Assembly (NCBI RefSeq): GCF_000331735.1 | Contig: NC_020126.1 | Span: 5,022,001-5,086,000, forward strand | Length of the DNA: 64,000 bases | Reading direction: 5' to 3' | Source of the DNA: Myxococcus stipitatus DSM 14675 | Lineage (GTDB): Bacteria > Myxococcota > Myxococcia > Myxococcales > Myxococcaceae | Part shown: piece by piece, positions 25,429 through 34,505 of the stretch | Numbering within the stretch: position 1 is the stretch's first letter | Layout of the letters: each line of letters opens with the position of its first letter | Notes under the pieces: model-generated | Seen by the model: only the letters and a program-made list of their open reading frames with translations | Told to the model about the DNA's origin: nothing | Databases searched by the model: none | Position numbers and translations under genes: made by a program

Positions 25429-26925
25429 TCAGATGGGCTGCTCGGTGCGCGGGTGGATGGGCTCCGGGATGCCCGTGCCGCGCGGCCGGTAGCCGAAGCG
25501 GGTGCGGATGACAGCGCCCAGTCCGACCAGGGCCACGAGCGAGGAGATGATGACACCCAGCACCGGCACGGAGCCCACCACCAGCGTGACCAGCAGACCG
25601 AGCGCCAGCACGATGGCCTGCGTCTTCCGTCCGCGCATCACCGGGATGCGGGCACCCACCTCGCTCGCCACCGCCGCGAAGCCCAGGGCCACGGCCAGGG
25701 GGGCCGCCATCCACAGCAGGACGGCCGCGGGGATGCCGATGATGGTGACGCACAGCACCACCGTCAGGGGAATCATCGCCAGCATGCCGAACAGGCCGGT
25801 GAGCCCGCTCTGCAGGGGCCGGGCGCGAATCTCGTCGCCCAGGAGCTTCATCCGGTTGGGGACGAACATCTGCCCCAGGAAGCCCAGACCGAAGAGCACC
25901 GCGAAGGTGAGGATGAGCGACGCCAGGCCCCCGCCGTTGTCGTCGTCCTCGTCGTCCGAGGCGTGGTTCTGCTCGGAGCCGGGGTTCCGGGACTCCTTCC
26001 AGCTCTTCTTGAGCTCCCCCTCGACGATGTTGGCGATGTTGGCGCCGCCGAAGGTGTTGATGCTGCCCTCCACGTGGGACTCGTCCTCGCGCTCCACGTT
26101 GCCGCCGAAGGACGACACGTCGCCTTCCACGCTGGCGCCCTGCTTGAGGATGACGTTGCCACCGAAGGCGTGGGCATCACCGGACACGTGGCCGTGGATG
26201 ATGAGGTTGCCTCCGAAGGCCACCGCGTCGTTCTCCACGCTGCCCTTCACCACCAGGTTGCCGCCGTACACCACGGCGCTCTGGACGAACTGGTCCTCCT
26301 TCACCTCGAGCGACTGTCCGCGCGCCACCACGTTGCGTCCACCCGAGCGGCGCGAGCGCTTGATCTCATCCCGCGTCTGCTTGAGCTTCTCGCGGATCTG
26401 CTCGCGCACCTCGTGCATCGACTCCAGGTCCACGCCGCTGAGCGCCTCGTTGACCACGGCGTCCACGTCGTCACCCACGTCGCCGGTGGACTTGGGCGGC
26501 TCGGGAGGAACCGGCGGGGCCGGCGCGGCGGGAGCCTGCGGCGCCGCGGCGGGGCTCGTCGGAGCGGGAGTGCCCTGCGCCAGGGCGTCCTTCTCCTGGG
26601 CCGTCATCGGCCGGAGGGTGGTGATGGCGCCGTCATCCTCCAGGCGCAGCGAGTAGGCGCGGGCCACGGTGCGCAGGGCCTGCTCGGCGGTGATGCCACG
26701 CAGGTGCACCTCCGCGGGGACATCCAGGTCGCCGGTGACGACGAGGTTCAGCCCGCCCTTGTTGGCGATGGTCTTGAGCGCGTCGCGAAGGCTGCCGCGG
26801 AAGCTGACGTCGATGGTCTTCGCGGCGGGGGCCGTCTGGGATTGAGGAGCCTGGGCGGTCTCGGCGAGCGAGAGGGGGGCGCCCATGAGCAACGCGGGGA
26901 TGAGGAAGCGAGGGGAGATCTTCAT
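25429..26925 (-). CDS. Exported STN-domain / beta-solenoid protein with C-terminal membrane helices
   Basis: 498 residues. A signal peptide (residues 1-21) is followed by an STN-like domain, residues about 37-105 (ISF-type strand VSFRGSLRDALKTIANKGGL, then LRGITAEQALRTVARAYSL), the short domain found at the start of secretins and signal-transducing TonB receptors. After a Pro/Ala linker and a charged helix, residues about 205-305 form a solenoid with the repeats GGNLVVKGSVENDAVAF, GGNLIIHGHVSGDAHAF and GGNVILKQGASVEGDVSSF. Four to five hydrophobic helices (about 335-480) end the protein. It is the third gene of the ECF sigma/anti-sigma operon, 7 bases after the anti-sigma stop, and is probably the envelope effector or sensor of that system. 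Confidence 0.82.
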   Translation of the reverse strand: MKISPRFLIPALLMGAPLSLAETAQAPQSQTAPAAKTIDVSFRGSLRDALKTIANKGGLNLVVTGDLDVPAEVHLRGITAEQALRTVARAYSLRLEDDGAITTLRPMTAQEKDALAQGTPAPTSPAAAPQAPAAPAPPVPPEPPKSTGDVGDDVDAVVNEALSGVDLESMHEVREQIREKLKQTRDEIKRSRRSGGRNVVARGQSLEVKEDQFVQSAVVYGGNLVVKGSVENDAVAFGGNLIIHGHVSGDAHAFGGNVILKQGASVEGDVSSFGGNVEREDESHVEGSINTFGGANIANIVEGELKKSWKESRNPGSEQNHASDDEDDDNGGGLASLILTFAVLFGLGFLGQMFVPNRMKLLGDEIRARPLQSGLTGLFGMLAMIPLTVVLCVTIIGIPAAVLLWMAAPLAVALGFAAVASEVGARIPVMRGRKTQAIVLALGLLVTLVVGSVPVLGVIISSLVALVGLGAVIRTRFGYRPRGTGIPEPIHPRTEQPI

Positions 26926-26932
26926 GGGTTGC

Positions 26933-27436
26933 TCAGGCTTCGGAGGGGGTGGGGGCGCTGCCTGCGAGACGCTTGAGACCTGCCAGGGACGTCAGGAGGA
27001 GGAATGCGAGGACGGCCGCCACGGCCAATCCCTCGGTGGACCACAGCGCGCGGGCACCACTCAGCAGGCCCTCGACGAACAACCGCCCCTCCACCAGGAG
27101 GCTTGCGACACTCGTTCCCAACCGACCGAGGGCCTGGTCGCTCATCACCAGGATTCCCAGACCCCCAATCAGCGAGGACATCAGGATGGTGAGCCCGGAC
27201 CAGACCTCGCGACGTTGAGGTACGGGCTCCGTGGCGACGCGTGCCATGACGCTCGCCACCAGGGTGGGCGGAGGGAGCGGGTCCGCCAACCGGTACAGGT
27301 CCTGCTCCATCAGCCGGTGCTCTTCGAGGACGGCGGAGCAGGCGGAGCAGTCAGCGGCGTGGTCCAGGGCGGAGCCTTCGCCTTCTTCCAGCTCGGCGAA
27401 GAGGACCTCGAGGTCGGGGCAAGGTTGCGCGCTCAT
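26933..27436 (-). CDS. Anti-sigma factor with zinc-binding (ZAS) motif
   Basis: 167 residues. The zinc anti-sigma motif H-x3-C-x2-C is at His26, Cys30 and Cys33 (LDHAADCSAC) in the N-terminal cytoplasmic part that clamps the sigma factor. Two hydrophobic helices follow (about 78-98, SGLTILMSSLIGGLGILVM; and about 133-155, AVAAVLAFLLLTSLAG), separated by an amphipathic stretch. ATG 27436 overlaps the sigma stop codon (ATGA) and has GGAGG seven bases upstream. This is the usual order for an ECF sigma factor and its membrane-bound inhibitor. Release would be triggered by an envelope signal, possibly through the downstream STN/beta-solenoid protein. Confidence 0.9.
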   Translation of the reverse strand: MSAQPCPDLEVLFAELEEGEGSALDHAADCSACSAVLEEHRLMEQDLYRLADPLPPPTLVASVMARVATEPVPQRREVWSGLTILMSSLIGGLGILVMSDQALGRLGTSVASLLVEGRLFVEGLLSGARALWSTEGLAVAAVLAFLLLTSLAGLKRLAGSAPTPSEA

Positions 27437-28062
27437 CGGGGGGCCTCCTCCGTGGTCATCTTCTTTCGCAGCTTCTCCCGGGCCCTGAAGAGCCGGGCCA
27501 TGATGGTGCCAGGAGCACACCCGAGGATCTGCGCGATCTCCTTCGTCGTGCGCTTCTGGACGTAGTAGAGCGCGAGGACTTCACGGTCGTCGACGGAGAG
27601 CGTGGCCATCGCGTCCTCGAGCGACTGGCGCTCCTCGCGGGCGATGGCGCCTTCCTCCTGCGACGCCTCGCCGCTGGGGAGGACCTCCTTCATGGGCTCC
27701 AGCTCCTCGGTGCGCACCTTGGTGCGGCGCCGGAGCAGGTCCAGGCAGAGGTTGCGAGTGATGGCCAGCACCCACAAGTCGAAGGGGCGCGAGTCGTCGT
27801 ACCGGTGGAGATTCTGGTACGCGCGAAGCAAGGCTTCCTGCGAGACCTCGGCGGCCTCGGCCTCGCTCTGGAGCAGGCGAAGCGCGAGACCGTAGACCTG
27901 GCGCTGGACGCTGCGCACCAGGGTCTCGAAGGCTGAGGGGTCACCCCGGCGGGCCGCCTGGACGTCGGCCTTCCAGGGGAGCTGGACGGCGTCATCTGCC
28001 ATCAGCATCCCGATGGCATGGGCGAGCTTCCCGGGCACGTCGTCGAGGGCGAGAGCGTTCAC
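27433..28062 (-). CDS. ECF-family RNA polymerase sigma factor
   Basis: 209 residues. Region 2 reads AFETLVRSVQRQVYGLALRL, then DLWVLAITRNLCLDLLRRR (the -10 recognition helix); region 4 reads LALYYVQKRTTKEIAQILG, then GTIMARLFRAREKLRKKM (helix-turn-helix for the -35). Regions 1.1 and 3 are absent, as in ECF sigma factors. It is the first gene of a three-gene operon with its anti-sigma factor and the STN/beta-solenoid protein. The start is GTG 28062; internal ATGs at 28008 and 28002 would shorten it by 18-20 residues without touching region 2. Such operons usually autoregulate, but I could not identify a matching promoter. Confidence 0.93.
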   Translation of the reverse strand: MNALALDDVPGKLAHAIGMLMADDAVQLPWKADVQAARRGDPSAFETLVRSVQRQVYGLALRLLQSEAEAAEVSQEALLRAYQNLHRYDDSRPFDLWVLAITRNLCLDLLRRRTKVRTEELEPMKEVLPSGEASQEEGAIAREERQSLEDAMATLSVDDREVLALYYVQKRTTKEIAQILGCAPGTIMARLFRAREKLRKKMTTEEAPR

Positions 28063-28124
28063 GTCCTCGTCTACGGCGCCGTGTCCCCTCCATTGCGTCC
28101 AAAGGATTTTCGCTCACCGCGAAA

Positions 28125-29747
28125 TTATTTCTTCCGTGATTTCGGGCGCTTGGCGGCCGTCTCGGCCCGGGCCACCTCGCGGGCGGCCTTGCGCTGACGC
28201 TGTTTTTCACGGAATCCCAGCGGGACGGAGGGGGCCTGCTCCTCCACCGGGGGAGCGGCCTTGGCGGGGGCCTTGGGCGCGGCGGACCGGGTGGAGGTCC
28301 TGCCGGAGCCCTTGGCGGTCGAAGCCCGCTCCGTGGCGTCGCGGGCGCCGGCACGGGCTTCGCGCCGGGGAGCGCGGGTGTCGTCGTCTCGGCTCTCACG
28401 CCGGGGCGAGCGGGTGTCGTCCCGGCTCTCACGCCGGGGAGCGCGGGTGTCGCGGGTGCCTCCGCGGCTCTCGCGGACCGGGGGACCGCGGCGGCTGGAG
28501 GGGGCCGCCTCGGCCTGCTCCAACTCCACGAGCTTGGGCCGCTGGGACGCGCGAATCTCCTCGGGCGTGTCCTCGGTGTACTCGAAGTGGAACAGGCGCT
28601 TGACGACCAGGGTGGCGTACGCACCGGGCGGCAGGGTGAAGGCGACGTTGGACTTCACGTGGCCCCGGTTGAGCTCGTCGGCCTGCGCGCGGCCGATGAC
28701 CAGCTTGTGCGGGAAGGAGAGGACCGGCCGCTCCTCGTGCTTGAAGAAGAGCATGCGCTCCGCTCCGGGGATGGTCAGGTCGGAGAGCTGGAGCTTCTCG
28801 CGGCCCAGCACCCAGCGCACGGCCTCCTCCACCTTCGGGTCGGTGAACCGGGTGTCCGGCGCGAGCAGGGGGAAGGTGGCGTCGCGCAGCACGCGCAGCG
28901 TCTCCGGGTCCGCGTCGCGGTGGAACAGCAGCGTGCCCGCCTGGTAGCGCATGGGGAACAGCGACTCGCGCGGCAGGAGGATCTGGAGGTAGCGCCGCAC
29001 GCCCTCGTTCCAGAGGTAGCTCTGGTACGTGAACAACTGCATGGCGCGGTAGTCCGAGTCGATCTGCAGGAAGGCGCGGGCGAAGTCCTTGGGCTCCTCG
29101 CGCAGCGAGCGCAGGACGCGGTGGTACTTCTTGGTGCCCTCGAAGGGGACGCGCGAGTCCCACTTGCCCCAGTTGTCGCGCCAGAAGGCCTTCACCTTGG
29201 CGTCCTCGGAGCGGTCCAGGTCCGACGGCTTGGCCAGGTAGTTGTGCAGCGCGGCCTCGAAGTCGCCCCGGATCAGGTCCTTGGCGATGAAGCCCTGGCC
29301 GTGCTTCAGCGAGCCGAAGCGCTGGCTGTCGAAGTAGTTGACCACGCCCAGGCGGTTGACCTCGGCGGCGGCCACGTTCAGGGGCCCCAGCGACTCCGGG
29401 CCCAGGGAGCGGACCGTCACGGAGAAGCGGTTGGACGTGATGTTGGCGGAGGACAGGGCCTTGTTCGTCCGGCCCAGGTACTTCAGGCGCAGGTCGGGCT
29501 CCTGCATGTCCACGTCCGCGCCGTCCACGGCGATGAGCTGCTCGGTGCGGCCCTGCTTGTCCTTCAGGCCGCAGTAGCTGATGGCGCCCGGCCGCAGGCC
29601 GAATGCGTCGCGCAGGCGGGTCACCGCGTCGAACGTGGACAGCTTCTGCTTGTCCATCAGGTAGACGCGGAAGCGCCCCCCGGAGACTTCATCGAACCGG
29701 TAGGATTCCTTGACGCTGAAGTCTTCGGGCTTCTGTTTGATTCGCAC
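28125..29747 (-). CDS. truD: tRNA pseudouridine(13) synthase TruD with long charged C-terminal tail
   Basis: 540 residues. The enzyme converts U13 of tRNA to pseudouridine. The catalytic motif GLKDKQGRTEQ (Asp63), NITSNRF and NYFDSQRFG (TruD usually NYFGEQRFG) identify the family; the TRUD insertion domain is present between. The core ends near residue 405. The remaining 130 or so residues are low-complexity: repeats of the type APRRESRDDTR, then Ala/Pro/Lys, ending in a basic KRPKSRKK. Bacterial TruD proteins normally stop at about 350 residues, so the tail is unusual and looks disordered and RNA-binding. The start is GTG 29747 with a G-rich ribosome site. It is divergent from the cyclase-kinase operon. 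Confidence 0.92.
   Translation of the reverse strand: MRIKQKPEDFSVKESYRFDEVSGGRFRVYLMDKQKLSTFDAVTRLRDAFGLRPGAISYCGLKDKQGRTEQLIAVDGADVDMQEPDLRLKYLGRTNKALSSANITSNRFSVTVRSLGPESLGPLNVAAAEVNRLGVVNYFDSQRFGSLKHGQGFIAKDLIRGDFEAALHNYLAKPSDLDRSEDAKVKAFWRDNWGKWDSRVPFEGTKKYHRVLRSLREEPKDFARAFLQIDSDYRAMQLFTYQSYLWNEGVRRYLQILLPRESLFPMRYQAGTLLFHRDADPETLRVLRDATFPLLAPDTRFTDPKVEEAVRWVLGREKLQLSDLTIPGAERMLFFKHEERPVLSFPHKLVIGRAQADELNRGHVKSNVAFTLPPGAYATLVVKRLFHFEYTEDTPEEIRASQRPKLVELEQAEAAPSSRRGPPVRESRGGTRDTRAPRRESRDDTRSPRRESRDDDTRAPRREARAGARDATERASTAKGSGRTSTRSAAPKAPAKAAPPVEEQAPSVPLGFREKQRQRKAAREVARAETAAKRPKSRKK
28355..28455. repeat. Tandem repeat of about 33 bp within truD, three copies
   Basis: Three imperfect copies (about 28355-28390, 28391-28423, 28424-28455) share the core CGCCGGGG-AGCG-GGGTGTCG and encode the RRESRDDTR-type units of the TruD tail. 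Such in-frame repeats can expand or contract by slippage, so copy number may vary between strains. Confidence 0.65.
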
Positions 29748-29935
29748 GGGCCCCCCTTACCAGTGTGGGCCTCTAGAGAGAAGCGGGGCGGTAGGGCTTG
29801 GGTGACGCGCCGTCCCAGGTCCGGGACCCTGACCAGCCGTGCAGCCCTCCGGGGGGCAGCAGGCCTGGGGGGTGTGCCAGACGTTCCCCGCGCGCGAAAG
29901 GCTCTGGTAGTGTCCGGGCCGGTGAGGATTCGCGC

Positions 29936-31597
29936 GTGAGCCAGGTTCCCGCCCCATTCGCCCCGAAATCCGGGCAGCTTCGAGGCCCCCGACTGACCGG
30001 GCGCTTCGCGGACGGCACTCTGGGGGAGTTCCCCCTGGGGCCGCTGACGTCGCTCGGCCGGCATCCGTCCAACACGCTGCGCCTGGTCGACCGGGAGGTC
30101 TCCAAGGAGCACGCGACCATCGAGCGGGTCGGCAAGGAGTTCGTCCTCAAGGACCTGGGGTCCTCCAACGGGACGTTCGTCAACGGCAAGCGGGTGAAGG
30201 AGCTGCGGCTGCGGGACGGGGACGAGATTGCCCTGGGAGGCTCGCGGCTCATCTTCCACAGCGGCGACCCCGCGGTGAACCCCAACGCGCCCACCGCGCC
30301 GGGGGTGACGGTGGTGGCTCAGTCGGTGTCCATGCCCGCCTTCCTGGCGCAGATGGACCAGGTGCCGCAAAACTTCCGCCCCGTCGAGCAGATGACGGAC
30401 GGGGAGGCGCTGCGCCGCGACTACGAGAAGCTGCGCATCGCGCACGAGTTCCACCGGCAGGTGGGCTTGCAGGGCACCCAGACGGGCCTGTTCGAGCAGA
30501 TCCTCAAGGTCGCCTTCCAGCTCCTGGCCGCGGACCACGGCGTCATCCTGAAGGTCGCCGGGGATGGGGAGTTCATCCCGGCGGCGGTGCACCACCGCAC
30601 GGGCAAGCCGGTCAACGTGATGCTCTCCGACACCGTGCTCAAGCGCGTGGTGGAGACGGGCAAGGCGGTGCTGACTGCGGACGCCATCATCGACGAGCGC
30701 TTCTCCGCGGCGGAGAGCATCGTCGCGCAGGGCATCCGCTCCGCCATGGCCGTGCCGCTGATGGTGAACTCGAAGATCCAGGCGGTGCTGTTCCTGGACA
30801 GCCGCCAGCAGATCAACGCGTTCTCGGAGAAGGACCTGAACATCCTCTCCGGCATCGCCTCGCAGGCGAGCATCGCGCTGGAGAACGCCGCGCTGGGTGA
30901 GCAGATCCGCGCGGAGGCCGTCACGCGCGCGGAGCTGAGCCGCTTCCTGTCCAAGGCGGTGGCGGACGCGGTGATCTCCGGCGAGACGGAGGACCTGCGA
31001 CAGAGCCGGTTGGCGGAGGTGAGCTGCCTGTTCGCGGACATCCGAGGCTTCACCACCATCTCCGAGAACGAGTCGCCGCAGGAAGTCGTCTCCATGCTGA
31101 ACATGTTCTTCTCGTCGATGGCGGACGTGGTGTTCCGCTACGAGGGGAACCTGGACAAGTTCATCGGCGACTGCGTGATGGCGGTATGGGGCCCGCCGCT
31201 CTCGCACCCGGACGACGCGGCGCGGGCGCTGCGCGCGGCGCTGGAGATGCAGGACGCGGTGGAGGGCATCAACCGCCAGCGCGTGGAGGCGGGCAAGGCG
31301 CCCATCGAGGTGGGCATCGGCATCAACACGGGTCAGGCGGTTGTCGGCTACATGGGCAGCGCGGAGCGGCACGAGTTCACGGCCATTGGCGACACGGTGA
31401 ACACGGCCTCGCGGCTGTGCGGCATGGCCAAGAGCGGTGAGGTGCTCGCGTCCGAGACGACGGTGCGCAAGGCCGGTGCGGGCTTCGACGTGGAGGAGCT
31501 GCCGGCGCTCACCGTCAAGGGCAAGGAGAAGGCGGTTCCGACCTACCGAGTCCATGGCGTGGAATACACGACCGCCGCTTCCCCGCGCCGCGCATGA
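29936..31597 (+). CDS. FHA-GAF class III adenylate cyclase
   Basis: 553 residues, no membrane segment. Residues 22-108 are an FHA domain (GR at 41-42, SKEH at 56-59, GSSNGT at 75-80), which binds phosphothreonine. Residues about 185-320 are a GAF domain. Residues about 360-545 are a class III cyclase with both metal aspartates (Asp368 in FADIRGFT, Asp412 in FIGDCVMAVWG), Lys408 consistent with ATP as substrate, and the transition-state pair Asn489/Arg493 in GDTVNTASRL. It should make cAMP in response to a phosphoprotein and a GAF ligand. The start is GTG 29936 with GAGG eight bases upstream. Its stop overlaps the ATG of the Ser/Thr kinase gene (ATGA), so a kinase whose phosphothreonine could be read by the FHA domain is co-translated. 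Confidence 0.92.
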   Translation: MSQVPAPFAPKSGQLRGPRLTGRFADGTLGEFPLGPLTSLGRHPSNTLRLVDREVSKEHATIERVGKEFVLKDLGSSNGTFVNGKRVKELRLRDGDEIALGGSRLIFHSGDPAVNPNAPTAPGVTVVAQSVSMPAFLAQMDQVPQNFRPVEQMTDGEALRRDYEKLRIAHEFHRQVGLQGTQTGLFEQILKVAFQLLAADHGVILKVAGDGEFIPAAVHHRTGKPVNVMLSDTVLKRVVETGKAVLTADAIIDERFSAAESIVAQGIRSAMAVPLMVNSKIQAVLFLDSRQQINAFSEKDLNILSGIASQASIALENAALGEQIRAEAVTRAELSRFLSKAVADAVISGETEDLRQSRLAEVSCLFADIRGFTTISENESPQEVVSMLNMFFSSMADVVFRYEGNLDKFIGDCVMAVWGPPLSHPDDAARALRAALEMQDAVEGINRQRVEAGKAPIEVGIGINTGQAVVGYMGSAERHEFTAIGDTVNTASRLCGMAKSGEVLASETTVRKAGAGFDVEELPALTVKGKEKAVPTYRVHGVEYTTAASPRRA

Positions 31598-34275
31598 CGA
31601 CGACCCAGGAGTGTCCCAACTGCGGGACCCAGCACGACACCCGGGTCTACGTCAGCGGCCAGAAGTTGACGTGCCGCTGCGGCATCCGGTTCGAGGTGCG
31701 CCGCCAGGACGGGGGCAGCGCGCGGCCGGGGACGCAGAACGCCTCGTCGATTTCGAGGGACATCGGGTCGAACACGACGTTCGCGCCGCATCGCACGCGA
31801 GACGAGCACACGCGAGACACCGTGGTGCCGGGGCTGCGCGAGGATGAGCACATCTCGAGTGCGCCCTACGCCAATGGCGGGGCGCTCCGGGATGCCACCC
31901 AGCCGCCGCCGTCGCGGGACTCGCGTGAGGCCGTGCAGGACTCAGGGCCGGGCAATTCGAAGGTGGGGCAGGGGAGTGGCATGCGGTCGAGTGGTGTGTC
32001 GCGCTCGGGAGTGGTGCCGGGCAACCCGTCGACGGGAGTCCCGGGCGACGAGGGTGGCGCGGTGAGCGAGGCTTCGCCGGAGCGGTCGTCCGACAACACC
32101 GCCGCCGGACCTTCGGCGGCCGAAGCGGGCGTCAGCGTCGCCGGGCACACGGAGCTGGCGGGTGGAAGCTCGCCGACGTTCGTCTCGGGGGGCATTGCCT
32201 CTCCGAGCGGCGTCCAGCTCCCGGGGGTCGCGGTGGGCGGCGAGTCGTCGAGTCATGGCGGGAGCGCGGGCTCGGCGTCGGGGCGGGAGGACGCGTCCGC
32301 GCGCGCGGACGCGCTGCCAGGAGTTCCCATGCCGGAAGGCGATTCGAGGGAGGTCCCCGGTGGCGGGGAGGGGCCGAGTGGCGTGGCCCTGCCCTCGTCG
32401 GCCTCGCGCATGGACGAGCCCGTGGGGGCGACGCTGGTGCGCTCCGCGGTGCCCACGGGGCGCGGCCAGGCGGACTCGGACATGGACGTGCACGCCGTGG
32501 AGACCTTCGTGGCGGCGGCCCGGGTGTCGCTGCCCGGGTTCGAGCTCCAGGAGATGCTGGGGCGCGGTGGCATGGGCGAGGTGTGGCTCGCGCGCCAGAC
32601 GTCGCTCGGGCGCACGGTGGCGGTGAAGCTCCTGCCGCCGAAGCTGGCGAAGGACCCGGAGTTCGTCGCGCGGTTCGAGAAGGAGGCCACGGCGCTCGCC
32701 GCCCTCAATCACCCGAACATCGTGCAGATCATCGACCGCGGCGTCGCGGGCGAGCACTACTACTTCGTGATGGAGTTCGTGGAGGGGCGCTCGCTGCGCG
32801 AGGCCATCTCCGCGAGCGCGCTCACGCCGCAGCAGGGCCTGAAGCTGCTGCTCCAGGCCGCGCGCGCCATCGAGTGCGCGCACGACAAGGACATCATCCA
32901 CCGCGACCTCAAGCCGGAGAACATCCTCCTGGACGGGCGCGGCAACGTGAAGGTGGCGGACTTCGGACTTGCGGGCATTCGCCAGTCGGAGTCCCGGCTG
33001 CAGCTCACCGCGACGGCGGTGGCCATGGGCACGCTGAACTACATGGCCCCGGAGCAGCGGCGCGACGCGAAGAACGTCGACGGCCGCGCGGACCTGTTCT
33101 CGCTGGGCGTGGTGCTCTACGAGGTGCTCACCGGAGAGCTGCCGTTGGGGCGCTTCAAGCTGCCCTCGCAGCGCGTTCCGGGGCTGGACCCTCGTGTGGA
33201 CCTGGTGGTGGAGCGTCTCCTGGAGACAGACCCCGAGGCCCGCTACGCGAAGGCGGGGGACCTCTGCGCGGCCCTGGAGGTGATGATCTCCACGTCGTCC
33301 GTGCCCGGGGGCTTGGCGGCGGGGCTCATCACGGATCGCCAGCCTCGGACGAGGCGCAGGTCCGCGAGCCAGCTGGCGCGCCGCTTCCGCACGGGCTGGC
33401 GCGGCATGCGCGCGGGCTTGACGGTCGTCGGCGCGGCGGCGCTGATTGGCATCGTGGCCAAGCTGGTGCCGGTGAGTGTGCACGTCGGCAAGGACGACAA
33501 CGTCGTCATCGGCACCCAGGGCGTGAAGGTCCGCACGGGCACGAAGGCGTGGCCGCCGAACACGTACCGTGAGGCCTTCGCCACGGCGAACCTGGTGGAG
33601 TCGAAGACGCCGGAGGGCGAGTCCCGCTTCGAGGTCTCCTTCGACGACAAGGGCACCGAGGAACTCAACCTCCACAGCGGTGACTGGAAGCTCCAGGACG
33701 GCCAACTGCGCGCGTGGCAGGGCGGACAGGACGCGGGGGGACGGCGGCTGGTGCCTCGCGCCTATGTGGCGCACCGCTACTTCGCGGCCGACAACTTCGA
33801 CGCGCAGGTGGTGATGGACGTCAAGCCGCTCGGGAAGGAGTACCCCGAGGAGCCAGACGCGCAGCACTACGGCGAGCTGTCCTTCCGCATCAAGGACCTC
33901 CAGGTGTCGGCCTTCGCCATCCCCGAGGTGGGCATGCGCCTGGCGTGGCGCTACTTCACGGAGGATGGGCAGGAGGTCGTCGGCAACAGCGCCCAGGACA
34001 CCGACGGGCTCGTCGAGGACGAGATGCCGTTGCCCACGACGGGGCCGTATGTGGTGCGTCTGAAGCTGAGTCCGATGAAGGGCGGCGTCGTGCTGGCGGA
34101 AGGCTTCCTGGGCCGGCAGCGCTTCGCTCGGAAGCTGTTGCCGGGCCTGGCCCACCGCGTGGGCAAGGTGGCGGTGGGCTGCCGCAACCTCGCCTGCACC
34201 TTCGATGACTTGAAGGTGCGGGGCCAACTGGAAGCCCGTCCCCCGCGCAAGGTGGCCTCCGGCCAGGAGCAGTAG
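31594..34275 (+). CDS. Transmembrane Ser/Thr protein kinase with N-terminal zinc ribbon and C-terminal lectin-like sensor
   Basis: 893 residues. Residues 7-31 form a zinc ribbon (CPNCG then TCRCGIRF). Residues about 40-300 are Ser/Gly/Pro-rich and probably disordered. The kinase domain spans about 313-575: Gly loop GRGGMGEV (322-329), VAVKLL (Lys344), HRDLKPEN (catalytic Asp438), ADFGLAG and the APEQ activation-segment motif. One membrane helix (about 609-632, TVVGAAALIGIVAKLVPVS) is followed by a 240-residue external domain with the beta-sandwich pattern of concanavalin-like lectins or keto-hydrolases (EAFATANLVES, WKLQDGQLRAWQ, HRYFAADNFDAQV, LACTFDDLKVRG). All residues for activity are present. 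It overlaps the cyclase gene by four bases. Confidence 0.92.
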   Translation: MTTTQECPNCGTQHDTRVYVSGQKLTCRCGIRFEVRRQDGGSARPGTQNASSISRDIGSNTTFAPHRTRDEHTRDTVVPGLREDEHISSAPYANGGALRDATQPPPSRDSREAVQDSGPGNSKVGQGSGMRSSGVSRSGVVPGNPSTGVPGDEGGAVSEASPERSSDNTAAGPSAAEAGVSVAGHTELAGGSSPTFVSGGIASPSGVQLPGVAVGGESSSHGGSAGSASGREDASARADALPGVPMPEGDSREVPGGGEGPSGVALPSSASRMDEPVGATLVRSAVPTGRGQADSDMDVHAVETFVAAARVSLPGFELQEMLGRGGMGEVWLARQTSLGRTVAVKLLPPKLAKDPEFVARFEKEATALAALNHPNIVQIIDRGVAGEHYYFVMEFVEGRSLREAISASALTPQQGLKLLLQAARAIECAHDKDIIHRDLKPENILLDGRGNVKVADFGLAGIRQSESRLQLTATAVAMGTLNYMAPEQRRDAKNVDGRADLFSLGVVLYEVLTGELPLGRFKLPSQRVPGLDPRVDLVVERLLETDPEARYAKAGDLCAALEVMISTSSVPGGLAAGLITDRQPRTRRRSASQLARRFRTGWRGMRAGLTVVGAAALIGIVAKLVPVSVHVGKDDNVVIGTQGVKVRTGTKAWPPNTYREAFATANLVESKTPEGESRFEVSFDDKGTEELNLHSGDWKLQDGQLRAWQGGQDAGGRRLVPRAYVAHRYFAADNFDAQVVMDVKPLGKEYPEEPDAQHYGELSFRIKDLQVSAFAIPEVGMRLAWRYFTEDGQEVVGNSAQDTDGLVEDEMPLPTTGPYVVRLKLSPMKGGVVLAEGFLGRQRFARKLLPGLAHRVGKVAVGCRNLACTFDDLKVRGQLEARPPRKVASGQEQ

Positions 34276-34297
34276 CGCCCTCGTCGAAAGACGGGCG
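34276..34297 (+). terminator. GAAA-loop hairpin directly after the kinase stop codon
   Basis: CGCC-CT-CGTC (34276-34285) pairs with GACG-GGCG (34290-34297) around a GAAA tetraloop, with CT bulged. It starts at the base following the stop codon of the cyclase-kinase operon. No U-tract follows, so it may act as a terminator or a 3'-end stabiliser. Confidence 0.4.
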
Positions 34298-34505
34298 GAC
34301 CCACTGTGTCGCGGCGAACAGGAGCGGCGGGGGCACGGACCTGGCCTCGGGCGTTCCGCACACAAGCCTCATGTTTCGGACACCCCGGGCGTCGCTCCGG
34401 GTGACCCGCCCCGCGTGGCCTTGCGCGCCCTGTCCTCGCGCCCCACCTTTCCTCGCTGTCCATGGCCGGTGCAACGGGCTCGGGCCCGGCTGCCGGAGGG
34501 AAGGA

